From Leucobacter aridicollis (lineage in GTDB: Bacteria > Actinomycetota > Actinomycetes > Actinomycetales > Microbacteriaceae): a stretch of 64,000 nt of DNA. The translations under genes were made by a program, and so were the position numbers. The stretch's first letter is position 1, and every line of letters starts with the position of its first letter. Below, in pieces: positions 8,888 through 17,043 of this stretch. The DNA lies in the NCBI RefSeq assembly GCF_024399335.1, contig NZ_CP075339.1, positions 682,001 to 746,000 on the forward strand, given 5' to 3'. The notes under the pieces are model-generated. The model worked only from the letters and a program-made list of their open reading frames with translations. It searched no databases and had not been told where the DNA came from.

Positions 8888-10015
8888 CTAGCGGCTGGCG
8901 GGGAGTGTTGCGAGGGTTGCGAGAAGCGAGCCAGGGACGAGGTCGGTGTTCGCGCGACCATCGCGGACGATGTCGGCGATGCGTGTGCCGAGCTCTGCGG
9001 TCGAGGCTCCCATCTCTGCGCCTGCGAGCGCTGGGAGCGTGCCGAGGACCTCGACGGTTGCGGCCTCAACAGCCTGTGCGGCGTCGCCCTCGCCGAGGTG
9101 GCCGAGCATGAGGGCGAGGGAGAGGATGGCGCCTGACGGGTTCGCCCAGCCCTTGCCAGCAATGTCGGGGGCGGAGCCGTGGATCGCCTCGAACATGCTC
9201 GGTGCGCTGCCGTCGAGGTTGAGGTTCGCGCTCGTTGCGACGCCGAGGCCGCCCTGGATGACTGCGCCGAGGTCGGTGATGATGTCTCCGAAGAGGTTGT
9301 CGGTGACGACGACGTCGAAGCGTTCCGGGGTGAGCGGCAGGTGGAAGCACATCGCGTCGACGTGCACGTAGTCGGTCTCGACCTCGGGGTAACGCGCGGC
9401 GACGGTGTCGAATACCTCTTTCCAGAGTTGTCCGGCTGCGACGAGGATGTTCGTTTTGTGGCAGAGCGTGACTTTTTTGCGTCGTCCGAGTGCGAGGCGG
9501 AAGGAGAAGTCGACGACGCGTTCGATGCCGGCGTAGGTGTTCAGGGATTCCTGCATTGCGACGGCGTTGGTGGTGCCTGCGTGGACGGTTGATCCGCCGC
9601 CGACGTAGGCGCCCTCGGTGTTTTCGCGGACGATGACCATGTCGCAGCGCTCGGGGGTGAGGCCTGTGATGGGGGTGGGGACGCCAGGGTAGAGGCGGAC
9701 TGGGCGGACGTTTGCTGCCTGCTGGAAGCGTTGGCGCATTTCGAGGATGAAGCCGCGTTCGAGGATGCCGGGGGTGACTCGTGGGTCGCCCATTGAGCCG
9801 AAGAGGATCGCGTCAGCGCTGCGCAGCTCGTCTGTGATCTCGGCGAAGAGTTCGCTCGTTTCGAGGTAGTGGTTGGCTCCTGCGGCGTATTCGGAGCGGT
9901 CGGTCGTGAAGCCGAAGCGTGCCTCGGCGGCGTCGAGGACTTCGAGTGCGCATGAGGTGACTTCGGGGCCGATGCCGTCGCCGGGGAGTACAGCGATGGT
10001 GTGGGAGCGCGTCAT
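8888..10015 (-). CDS. 3-isopropylmalate dehydrogenase-like beta-decarboxylating dehydrogenase
   Basis: NAD-dependent enzyme of the isocitrate/isopropylmalate/tartrate dehydrogenase family, oxidising and decarboxylating a 2-hydroxyacid with a beta-carboxylate. IAVLPGDGIGPEV opens the protein; VIVRENTEGAYVGGG and the metal-binding DNLFGDIITDL are visible, and GSAPDIAGKGWANP is the cofactor loop. The substrate loop reads ERGFILEMRQRFQQAANVRP, unlike the LRTR-type loop I expect of actinobacterial LeuB, so the substrate may not be isopropylmalate. AAAGGA precedes ATG 10015. It is divergent from an aldehyde dehydrogenase across a shared operator, and no leuA/C/D is near. A catabolic role, for example on tartrate or a malate analogue, is inferred. 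Confidence 0.8.
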   Translation of the reverse strand: MTRSHTIAVLPGDGIGPEVTSCALEVLDAAEARFGFTTDRSEYAAGANHYLETSELFAEITDELRSADAILFGSMGDPRVTPGILERGFILEMRQRFQQAANVRPVRLYPGVPTPITGLTPERCDMVIVRENTEGAYVGGGSTVHAGTTNAVAMQESLNTYAGIERVVDFSFRLALGRRKKVTLCHKTNILVAAGQLWKEVFDTVAARYPEVETDYVHVDAMCFHLPLTPERFDVVVTDNLFGDIITDLGAVIQGGLGVATSANLNLDGSAPSMFEAIHGSAPDIAGKGWANPSGAILSLALMLGHLGEGDAAQAVEAATVEVLGTLPALAGAEMGASTAELGTRIADIVRDGRANTDLVPGSLLATLATLPASR

Positions 10016-10080
10016 TGGGATCCTTTCGGGGCCGAAGGGCGCGCGGCGTTGTCGCGGGCCAACTGTTCAACTATATTAAC

Positions 10081-10091
10081 TGGTAAGACCA
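10081..10091. promoter_or_regulatory. FadR-type GntR operator
   Basis: TGGTAAGACCA is a TGGT-N3-ACCA dyad, the classic FadR-subfamily half-site arrangement. It lies between the divergent LeuB-like and aldehyde dehydrogenase genes. GGTAAGACCACTCGT here matches GGTAAGGCCACTTGT upstream of the GntR gene at 13 of 15 bases, so the GntR protein encoded at 20758-21540 is the likely binder. Confidence 0.65.
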
Positions 10092-10198
10092 CTCGTTTGA
10101 AGGCCCGCCGCCGCGCCCAGGTTGCCGCGGTGCGGCCGGCGGACGATCCTCATCACAGTTCAGCACGACAGTTCCGCACCGACAGCAAGGATCCAGCA

Positions 10199-11698
10199 AT
10201 GACCGCCACATCCGCCGCATCGACTGCCCCCGAGCTCCGCGCCCCCGCGGGCTCGCTGCCCATCGGCACGGGCTGGCGCGAGCTCGCCGCGACGTCTGAC
10301 GTCGTTTTCCCGTTCGACGGCTCAGCCTTTGCGCAGGCGCCGGTGAGCTCGGCCGCCGACTCACGCGATGCGCTCGACGCAGCCGAAGCCGCTCGCCCCG
10401 AGGTCGCAGCGCTCACGACGGCCGAGCGCAAGGCGATCCTGCAGGGCATCCACGACCGGCTGCGGGCTGACGCGCAGCGCTTCGAAGATCTGCTCGTACT
10501 CGAGACCGGCAAGCCCCGCGCCGACTGCCGGGTTGAGGTGAACCGCACGATTGTCACGCTGCAGGCCACGATCGAGGAGGTCTCGCACGTCACCGGTGAG
10601 ACCGTGCCGCTCGACGTGCAGGAGCTCGGCCGCGGCATGATCGGCTACTACACCCGCAAGCCCGCGGGCGTGATCGTCGCGATTGCGGGCTTCAACTACC
10701 CGCTGCTGCTCGCGACCCACAAGCTCGCGCCCGCGATCGCCGCGGGCTGCCCGGTCATCGTGAAGCCCGCGCCGAACACCCCGCTCGCAACGCTCGAGCT
10801 GCTCGCCATCACGCGCGACGTGCTCGCCGAGCACGGGGTGACCGGTGCTGCCGTCCAGCTCGTCAACGGTGGCCCGGAGGTCGGCGAGACGCTCGTGCAG
10901 GATCCGCGTGCGGCCGTCGTCTCCTTCACCGGATCGGCGAAGATCGGGCACCTCATCGCGAAGCAGGCGGCCCCACGCAAGGCGCTCCTCGAGCTCGGTT
11001 CGAACACGGGCTTCATCGTCGCTGCCGACGCCGACGTCGAGGCCGCGGTCGACGCGGTGTTCCGCGGCGGGTTCTACGCGAACGGCCAGGCGTGCATCTC
11101 CGTGCAGCGGGTCGTGCTTGAGCGCCCGATCGCCGAACGATTCACCGCCCGCCTGATCGAACGCATGGGTGAGATCGTTGTCGGGGACCCCCGCGAGATC
11201 GAGACGAACGTCGCGCCCGTGATCAACGAGGCGTCGGGGGAGCGGATCCGAGCAATGGTGGATCGTGCCCTCGCCGCCGGAGCCACGCTCCTCACCCCGG
11301 CGGAGCTGCCTGACGGGCCTGCCGCAGGCGCGTCCGTGCCGCCGATCGTGCTCGGCGACGTTCCCCGGGAGGTCGACGCCTGGTGCGAGGAGATCTTCGG
11401 CCCGGTCGTCTGCCTCACTACTGTCGATTCTGTCGACGAGGCGATCGACCTCGTGAACGACTCGCGCTACGGGCTGCAGGCAGCGGTCTACACTGCCTCG
11501 CTGGAATCGGCATTCGCCGCTATCGAGCGGCTTGAGGTCGGTGGCGTCGTCGTGAACGAGATCCCAGGCTTCCGTTCCGACATCATGCCCTACGGCGGCG
11601 TGAAGGACTCGGGCATCGGCCGCGAGGGCCCGCGCTACGCGATCGAGGAGTACACGGTCACCCGCATGGCGATGATTCGCCCGAGGGCCCGCTCCTAG
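10199..11698 (+). CDS. NAD(P)-dependent aldehyde dehydrogenase
   Basis: Oxidises an aldehyde to its acid. The frame opens at 10001, but ATG 10199 with AAGG upstream gives a normal 499-residue enzyme starting MTATSAAS. Family residues seen: catalytic Cys in ANGQACISVQ, general-base Glu in LLELGSNTGFIV, Asn in GFNYPLLL, and the cofactor-binding FTGSAKIG. LELGSN in place of LELGGK puts it nearer lactaldehyde or phosphonoacetaldehyde-type dehydrogenases than betaine aldehyde ones. It is followed 48 bases later by an SDR in the same direction; together they suggest alcohol to aldehyde to acid chemistry. Exact substrate unknown. Confidence 0.88.
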   Translation: MTATSAASTAPELRAPAGSLPIGTGWRELAATSDVVFPFDGSAFAQAPVSSAADSRDALDAAEAARPEVAALTTAERKAILQGIHDRLRADAQRFEDLLVLETGKPRADCRVEVNRTIVTLQATIEEVSHVTGETVPLDVQELGRGMIGYYTRKPAGVIVAIAGFNYPLLLATHKLAPAIAAGCPVIVKPAPNTPLATLELLAITRDVLAEHGVTGAAVQLVNGGPEVGETLVQDPRAAVVSFTGSAKIGHLIAKQAAPRKALLELGSNTGFIVAADADVEAAVDAVFRGGFYANGQACISVQRVVLERPIAERFTARLIERMGEIVVGDPREIETNVAPVINEASGERIRAMVDRALAAGATLLTPAELPDGPAAGASVPPIVLGDVPREVDAWCEEIFGPVVCLTTVDSVDEAIDLVNDSRYGLQAAVYTASLESAFAAIERLEVGGVVVNEIPGFRSDIMPYGGVKDSGIGREGPRYAIEEYTVTRMAMIRPRARS

Positions 11699-11746
11699 CT
11701 GGCGGCCTCCACACACCACGCTCGCACACAACCAAAGGACTCACAC

Positions 11747-12538
11747 ATGACCGCCGTTGACTACTCCAAGCTGTTCCGCCTCGATGCGCGCACCGTCGTC
11801 GTGATCGGCGGCGGCAGCGGCATCGGCCGCGAGTCTGCCCAGGCGCTCGCCGCGCACGGCGCGCACGTCGTCGTAGCCGACCTCAAACGTGAGGGCGCCG
11901 ACGAGACTGTACAGCTCATCGCCGACGCGGGCGGATCCGCCGAGTCGTTCCAGCTCAACGTGCTCGACGACGCAGAGGTTGAGGCAGCGGCTGAGCGCTT
12001 CGGCACCGCTCACGCGCTCGTGTTCACCGCGGCGACGAACGTGCGCAAGCGCATGGAAGACTACTCGCTCGACGAGTTTGACCGCGTCGTGAACCTGAAC
12101 ATGCGCTCGTCGTTCCAGCTGATTCGTCACTTCGGCAAGCGCTTCGCGGCGAACGGCGGTGGGTCGATCATCGGCTTCGCCTCGATCCGTGCGCAGGTCG
12201 TCGAGCCAGGGCAGGGCGTGTACGCCGCGACGAAGGCGGGTCTCGTGCAGCTGGCGAAGACCGCTGCGGCCGAGTTTGGCCCGCAGGGCGTGCGCGTGAA
12301 CGTCGTCGCCCCTGGCGTCGTCGAGACCCCGCTCACCGCGCAGATCAAGGCGAACCCCGAGTGGTACGACGCCTACGCGAAGAAGAGTGCGTTCGGCCGC
12401 TGGTCGCGACCCGAGGAGCTCGCGGGCGCCGTCGTGTACCTCGCCAGCGATGCCTCGTCGTTCGTGACTGGCTCGACGCTCATGGTCGACGGCGGCTGGA
12501 CCGCGATTGACGGCCGCTTCACCCCGCCGGCGTCCTAG
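11747..12538 (+). CDS. short-chain dehydrogenase/reductase (SDR)
   Basis: 263-residue classical SDR. The cofactor motif GGGSGIGR is near residue 22; the catalytic Ser lies in GFASIRAQ and Tyr-x3-Lys in YAATK; PGVVETPL and DGGWTAIDG close the fold. It oxidises or reduces an alcohol/ketone with NAD(P). It follows the aldehyde dehydrogenase by 48 bases and is probably in its operon. The C-terminus is convergent with a membrane protein gene across a strong hairpin. Confidence 0.9.
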   Translation: MTAVDYSKLFRLDARTVVVIGGGSGIGRESAQALAAHGAHVVVADLKREGADETVQLIADAGGSAESFQLNVLDDAEVEAAAERFGTAHALVFTAATNVRKRMEDYSLDEFDRVVNLNMRSSFQLIRHFGKRFAANGGGSIIGFASIRAQVVEPGQGVYAATKAGLVQLAKTAAAEFGPQGVRVNVVAPGVVETPLTAQIKANPEWYDAYAKKSAFGRWSRPEELAGAVVYLASDASSFVTGSTLMVDGGWTAIDGRFTPPAS

Positions 12539-12715
12539 CTGATCGGCGAGCCTGGTACCTGACGGCGGGCCCGCCGCCTGACGGCGAGCCGGGCGTCGCG
12601 AAGCGAGGGGCTCGCAGACAGAAGCAGCCTGCGCCACAGATTCCGGCGGCCATCCCCAACTTTCCCCAAGTTCGGCCCCGGTTCCCCCGGGAGATGCCGA
12701 TGAGGCCTCCCAGCA

Positions 12716-12749
12716 CTGCGCCCCCTCCTGGTACAGGGAGGGGGCGCAG
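12716..12749. terminator. bidirectional hairpin terminator
   Basis: A 13-bp perfect stem (12716-12728 with 12737-12749, arms CTGCGCCCCCTCC and its complement) with an 8-base loop lies between the convergent SDR and PACE-type genes. The T tract is weak (CCTTTGGG), as is common in high-GC actinobacteria. Confidence 0.7.
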
Positions 12750-12767
12750 CCTTTGGGCGATCGCGGC

Positions 12768-13337
12768 CTACTTCGCCGATTCGGGCAGGCCGACGAGCTT
12801 GTCGAACGCCCACGAGTAGACGTAGGTGAAGACAAGGAAGAACACGAGCAGGCTCGCTTCAATCATGAACGCCTCGATGAGGCTGACCTGCAGCATGAAC
12901 GCGACGAGCGGGATCGTGAAGACGAGCACGCCGCCCTCGTACCCGAAGGCGTGGCCGAGGCGCACGAGCACGCCGCGGCCGGTCCAGCCGAAGCGCCGCT
13001 CAGCGCGCTCGAAGAGCGTGTTCCACACGTAGTTCCAGATGGTCGCCGTCGTCGACAGCAGGATCGCGGTGAGCGTCGCCTGCCCGCCTGAGTGGCCGAG
13101 CATGCCGCCGAGCACGAACACTGTGAAGACGACGCTGAGGATCTCGTAGCCGCCGACGTAGATCACGCGGCGCAGGATCGGGTGCATCGCCGCTCGCGGC
13201 GCCACGTCAGGCGATGCGGTGGCTGGGAGGTTTGGCGCACCGGCGACCTGAACGGTGCCGGTGGAAGGGATGGACAGGGTAGCGGTAGCTGGCGCTATCG
13301 ACAGATCGTGGTGGCCTGGGCCGGTCACGGGTATCAC
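12768..13337 (-). CDS. PACE-family multidrug efflux transporter
   Basis: Small inner-membrane proton-coupled efflux protein of the AceI-like PACE family (two BTP domains). RVIYVGGYEILSVVFTVFVL and the later RLGHAFGYEGGVLVFTIPLVAFML are the paired R-x-Y...E signatures; four transmembrane helices are seen. The frame from GTG 13337 adds about 50 non-hydrophobic residues before the first helix. ATG 13187 would give a standard 139-residue protein, but neither start has a convincing ribosome site. Substrate (chlorhexidine-like biocides in known members) is not shown here. Confidence 0.75.
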   Translation of the reverse strand: MIPVTGPGHHDLSIAPATATLSIPSTGTVQVAGAPNLPATASPDVAPRAAMHPILRRVIYVGGYEILSVVFTVFVLGGMLGHSGGQATLTAILLSTTATIWNYVWNTLFERAERRFGWTGRGVLVRLGHAFGYEGGVLVFTIPLVAFMLQVSLIEAFMIEASLLVFFLVFTYVYSWAFDKLVGLPESAK

Positions 13338-13536
13338 TCCAGAAGCGAAAGGTTCGTTGCAGAGGGGTCTTGGCGTGACCGCACCTCTGAATTGCGGATT
13401 GCAACGTGATTCGAGTGTATCTCAACGAATTCCGTCGCGCAAACGCGCAAGTGCTGCCGAAAACAGAGGTGTTACCCCGACCGGGCGTGGTCTCCCTCTC
13501 CACGAGATCTTGGAGCGTCTGCCCGGCACAGTCCCT

Positions 13537-13591
13537 GAGTTGGCAGTTGTTGTCGCTTCAGGGTGCGCGAAACGACAACAACTGCCAACTC
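13537..13591. terminator. long perfect inverted repeat, possible terminator
   Basis: Arms 13537-13555 and 13573-13591 are perfectly complementary over 19 bp, around a 17-base loop. The arm begins GAGTTGGCAGTTG. The stem is AT-richer than its surroundings. It lies beyond the 3' end of the amidase (minus strand), so it could end the dpp-amidase transcript; no T tract follows. Confidence 0.55.
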
Positions 13592-13614
13592 TCGGGTGCG
13601 GCTGGGCGCGACGG

Positions 13615-13732
13615 GGCTGGGAGGGCCGGGCCGGGAGAACCGGGGCCGGAAGGGCCGGGAGGGCTGGGCCGGGAGAACCGGGGCCGGGAGAACCGGGGCC
13701 GGAAGGACCGGGGCCGGGAGGGCCGGGAGGGC
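13615..13732. repeat. GC-rich degenerate tandem repeat
   Basis: About 118 bases made of interleaved units GGGCCGGGAGAACCGG, GGGCCGGAAGG and GGGCCGGGAGGG. CCGGGAGAACCGGGG occurs three times. It starts 24 bases after the 13537-13591 hairpin. This combination of hairpin plus purine-rich GC repeat recurs at 21541-21895. Confidence 0.75.
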
Positions 13733-13777
13733 AGGCGCAGAGTGAAGAGACGGCGGTAGTGGAGAGAACAGCCCTCC

Positions 13778-15184
13778 CTACGGGATCGCGTTCCAGTCGA
13801 CCTCTGCATCGGCGCCGCGCACAGTCTCGAACCAGTGGGCGACGCGCATGAGGCGGTCGTCGGAGCCGATGGGGCCCGCGATCTGCAGGCCTACCGTGCG
13901 GCCGTCGGCCTGGATTCCCGCGCCGATCGACACTGCTGGCTGGCCAGACATGTTGTACGGCACCGTGAACGAGATGTGGCCCATTGTCGCGAGCGGGTCG
14001 GTGATCGGCATCGGATCCTCCGCAGCGAACGCCGCGACAGGAGTCACCGGCGAGAGCACGAGGTCGTAGGGCGCTGTCGCGAGGCGCGTGAGTCGCGCCA
14101 TCTCGTCGGAGCAGTTGCGGTTACGCACAGTCTCGGCCGCGGTGAAGTCCTTGCCCGCCGAGCACCAGTCGACGATGAACGGCAGCACGAGCGCGCGCTC
14201 AGCGGGCGAGAGCAGCTCGAGGTCTGCGTACGAGCGCGAACGCCAGAAGTTCACGAGCCCGTCGAGCACCTCGGCACCAACGAACGGGTCGAGCCTGGAG
14301 ACAGTCGCGCCAGCGTCGGCGAACAGCGCAGCCGCGCGCTCGATGACCTCAAGAGTCTCGGGTTCGACGTCGAGGCCGGAACCAGCGTCGAGCTGCACCG
14401 CGACCCGGAGACCTGCGGGGGAGAGCGGCTCGAGCGACCAGTCCATCTCGCGGTACTCGCGCGTGAGATAGTCGCGCGCGTCGGGCGTCGCGATGATCGA
14501 CATGAGCCTGATCGAGTCAGCGGCGGTGCGCGTGAGCGGGCCAGCGGCGCGGCCGGTGTAGGGAACGTCGAGCGGGATCAGGCCCTCGCTCGGCTTCAAT
14601 GCCGTGAGCCCCTGCCAGGTGCCAGGCAGCCGGATCGAGCCGCCGATGTCGGTGCCGACGTGCATCGGGCCGTAGCCCGCCGCGGCCGCGGCCCCGGCGC
14701 CGGCGCTGGAGCCGCCCGAGGTGTGGGCGGGGTTGAGCCCGCCTCGCGTGATGCCATGCAGCGAGGAGACGCCGGAGGACAGCATGCCCCAGTCGGGCAT
14801 GGTCGTCGACCCGACGATGACAACGCCTGCCTCGAGCAGCCTGTCGGTCGTCGGCGCGTTCGAAGCGGCGATCGGCGGGTTCGGGAGCGCGGTGCCCGAG
14901 GGCTTCGGCCGACCGGCGCGGGCGATGTTCTCCTTCACCGTGCCTGGCACACCGTCGAAGGCGCTGAGCTGCTCACCCGCGGCCCAGCGGGCGGTCGACG
15001 CGGCCGCGTCTGCGCGCACCTCGTCTGGCTCGTGCAGGTAGAGCGCGTTCAGTTCGGGTTCACGCTCGGCGACGCGGGCGAGCACATGCTCCGCGACCTC
15101 CGAGGGGGTCAGCGATCCCGCGGCGTAGCGCTCGGCGAGCGTCCCTGCGTCGAGGAAGGCGTATTCGGTTGTGGGGTGAGACAT
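13778..15184 (-). CDS. amidase signature family hydrolase
   Basis: Hydrolyses an amide bond by the Ser-cisSer-Lys mechanism. Lys is in GTVKENIAR, the cis-Ser in TSGGSSAGAG and the nucleophile Ser in GTDIGGSIRLPG. ATG 15184 with GAAAGG upstream is the start (468 residues, normal); the open frame continues far upstream only by chance. It is the last gene of a minus-strand set after the peptide-type ABC importer genes (gap 71 bases), so its substrate is probably an imported amide or short peptide-like compound. It is not GatA, because no gatB or gatC is near and the C-terminal region differs. Confidence 0.88.
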   Translation of the reverse strand: MSHPTTEYAFLDAGTLAERYAAGSLTPSEVAEHVLARVAEREPELNALYLHEPDEVRADAAASTARWAAGEQLSAFDGVPGTVKENIARAGRPKPSGTALPNPPIAASNAPTTDRLLEAGVVIVGSTTMPDWGMLSSGVSSLHGITRGGLNPAHTSGGSSAGAGAAAAAGYGPMHVGTDIGGSIRLPGTWQGLTALKPSEGLIPLDVPYTGRAAGPLTRTAADSIRLMSIIATPDARDYLTREYREMDWSLEPLSPAGLRVAVQLDAGSGLDVEPETLEVIERAAALFADAGATVSRLDPFVGAEVLDGLVNFWRSRSYADLELLSPAERALVLPFIVDWCSAGKDFTAAETVRNRNCSDEMARLTRLATAPYDLVLSPVTPVAAFAAEDPMPITDPLATMGHISFTVPYNMSGQPAVSIGAGIQADGRTVGLQIAGPIGSDDRLMRVAHWFETVRGADAEVDWNAIP

Positions 15185-15255
15185 CGGTGCCTTTCGCGCG
15201 GGGTGAAACGGGGGGACAGCGGGTGAAATGAGTGAAACGGGTACAGCAGGGACGG

Positions 15256-17043
15256 CTACGCCTCCGCCGAGAGCAGCTCCTGCCTGAGGGTGAGCGACGA
15301 GTCGATGAGTCGCTTCGTGTACGGGTGCTGCGGGTCGCGGTAGACCGTCTCGGTCTCGCCGGCCTCGACGATCTCGCCAGACTGCATCACGATGACCGAG
15401 TCGCACAGGTGCCGCACAACGTTCAGGTCATGCGAGACGAACACGAGCGTCAGCCCGTACTCGTCGACGAGGTCTGCGAGGAGGTTCAGCACCTGCGCAC
15501 GCACCGACACGTCGAGCGCGCTCACTGGTTCGTCGGCGACGACGACGGCCGGCCGGCAGATGAGAGCGCGGGCGATCGAGATGCGCTGGCGCTGCCCGCC
15601 CGAGAACTCGTGCGGGTAGCGCTCGGCCGCCGACGCGGGAAGCCCCACGGCCTCGAGCATCTCTGCGACCATCTGCGACCGCTGGGCTGCGGTCTCGTTC
15701 CTGCCGCGCACAAGCAGCGGCTCCGAGATGATCTGTTCGACGCTCATGCGCGGATCGAGCGACCCCATCGGATCCTGGAACACGATCTGCAGCTGCTGGC
15801 GGAGCTCCCGGAGCTGCGCCTCTTTCGCCCCAGCAACCTCGTTGCCGACGACGACTGCCGAGCCGGATGTCGGCTGGTCGAGGCCGGCGAGGATCCGGAG
15901 CAGTGTCGACTTCCCCGATCCTGATTCGCCGACGACGCCGAGGCGCCCGCCGCGCGGTACCTCGAACGAGATGCCCTTGAGCGCGTGCACTTCCGCCGCA
16001 GGCTTGAACAGGCTCGTCTTGCCGCGCGTGTACGTGCGCACGAGATCGGTGACGCGCATGACTGGCTCCGCGCCGGGATCCACTGCCGCGCGCTGGGCGA
16101 TGTGCTCGCGCTCGGCGGCCGCCGCGTGGGCCTCAACCTCGCGGTCGGCCGCTGGGTCAACCGTCGGCGGCACATAGTCGCGTGCGCTCGCGACGGTGAA
16201 CAGGCGCCCGTCGGCGTCGGTTGCCTCGAGGTCGGAGGCCGCGAGGAGTCCTCGCGTGTACGGGTGCTGCGGGCGGGTGAAGATCTCGTCGGTCGGGCCC
16301 TCCTCGACGATCCTGCCGTCGTTCATCACGAGCACACGGGTGCACATGTTCGCGACGACGGCGAGGTCGTGGGTGATGAAGAGGAGGCCCGTGCCGCGCT
16401 GCTTCACGAGCTCGAGAATGAGGTCGAGCACCTGCCGCTGCACGGTCACGTCGAGCGCCGTCGTCGGCTCGTCGCAGAGCAGCAGCGCCGGGTCGTTCGC
16501 GAGCGCCATCGCGAGCATGACGCGCTGGCGCTGCCCGCCCGACAGCTGGTGCGGGTAGGCTCGGGCAGCCTGCGCGGGGTCGGGGAGTTTTACGGCGTCG
16601 AGCATTTCGATCGCACGCTGTTTCGCCTCGGCCTTGCCCTTCACGAGCCCGTGCTGGGTCATGATCTCTGCGACCTGGTCGCCCGCGCGCATGAGCGGGT
16701 TGAGCGCCGTGAGCGGCTCTTGGAAAACCATCGCCATGTCGCGGCCGCGAATCTGCATGAGCTCGCGCTCAGAGGCCTCAAGCAGGTTGCCGTCGCGGCC
16801 GTTCTGCTGGGCGGCGCCGCGCAGCGTCACTGAACCGTCGGCGGTCACGCCGTTCGGCAGGAGGCCGAGGAGCGCGGTCGTCGTCATCGACTTGCCCGAA
16901 CCGGATTCGCCGATGAGGCCGATCCGCTCGCCCTGCTGCATGTGCAGCGAGAAGTCGTGCACGAGCGTGCGGTGCGCGGTGCGCACATTGAGGTGATCGA
17001 CAGCGAGCAGCGTGCCGGATTCAGGGTTCACGTTCGTTGCCAT
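15256..17043 (-). CDS. fused DppD-DppF peptide/nickel ABC transporter ATPase
   Basis: Two ABC cassettes in one 595-residue chain that power a dipeptide/oligopeptide-type importer. Cassette 1: Walker A GESGSGKS, signature LSGGQRQRVMLAMALANDP, Walker B LLLCDEPTTALD. Cassette 2: GESGSGKSTLL, FSGGQRQRISIARALICRP, VVVADEPVSALD. Each cassette ends in the oligopeptide-type C-terminal region (HPYTRGLL, HPYTKRLI). ATG 17043 overlaps the dppC stop as ATGA, indicating translational coupling. The linker between the cassettes (VDPAADREVEAHAAAAER) is Ala/Glu-rich. The fusion fixes a heterodimer that many systems build from two genes. Confidence 0.93.
   Translation of the reverse strand: MATNVNPESGTLLAVDHLNVRTAHRTLVHDFSLHMQQGERIGLIGESGSGKSMTTTALLGLLPNGVTADGSVTLRGAAQQNGRDGNLLEASERELMQIRGRDMAMVFQEPLTALNPLMRAGDQVAEIMTQHGLVKGKAEAKQRAIEMLDAVKLPDPAQAARAYPHQLSGGQRQRVMLAMALANDPALLLCDEPTTALDVTVQRQVLDLILELVKQRGTGLLFITHDLAVVANMCTRVLVMNDGRIVEEGPTDEIFTRPQHPYTRGLLAASDLEATDADGRLFTVASARDYVPPTVDPAADREVEAHAAAAEREHIAQRAAVDPGAEPVMRVTDLVRTYTRGKTSLFKPAAEVHALKGISFEVPRGGRLGVVGESGSGKSTLLRILAGLDQPTSGSAVVVGNEVAGAKEAQLRELRQQLQIVFQDPMGSLDPRMSVEQIISEPLLVRGRNETAAQRSQMVAEMLEAVGLPASAAERYPHEFSGGQRQRISIARALICRPAVVVADEPVSALDVSVRAQVLNLLADLVDEYGLTLVFVSHDLNVVRHLCDSVIVMQSGEIVEAGETETVYRDPQHPYTKRLIDSSLTLRQELLSAEA

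Larger units (their letters stand above)
13338..13777. other. gene-free stretch with hairpin and GC-rich repeats
   Basis: 440 bases upstream of the PACE gene and downstream of the amidase operon. They contain the promoter-proximal region of the PACE gene, a 19-bp perfect inverted repeat and a block of CCGGGAGAACCGGGG-like repeats, listed separately. Open frames here are Gly/Arg/Pro-rich shadows of the repeat. No gene is supported. Confidence 0.6.

Noticed and set aside
10001..10198. N-terminal extension of the aldehyde dehydrogenase frame
   Set aside because: It covers the divergent promoter and operator, lacks family similarity, and ATG 10199 has its own ribosome site.
13615..13732. Possible CRISPR-like repeat array
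   Set aside because: Units are degenerate and contiguous without unique spacers, and no cas genes are in the window.
13255..13851. Gly/Pro-rich ORFs across the 13.6 kb repeat
   Set aside because: All reflect the GC-rich tandem repeat and run over the amidase end; no conserved content.
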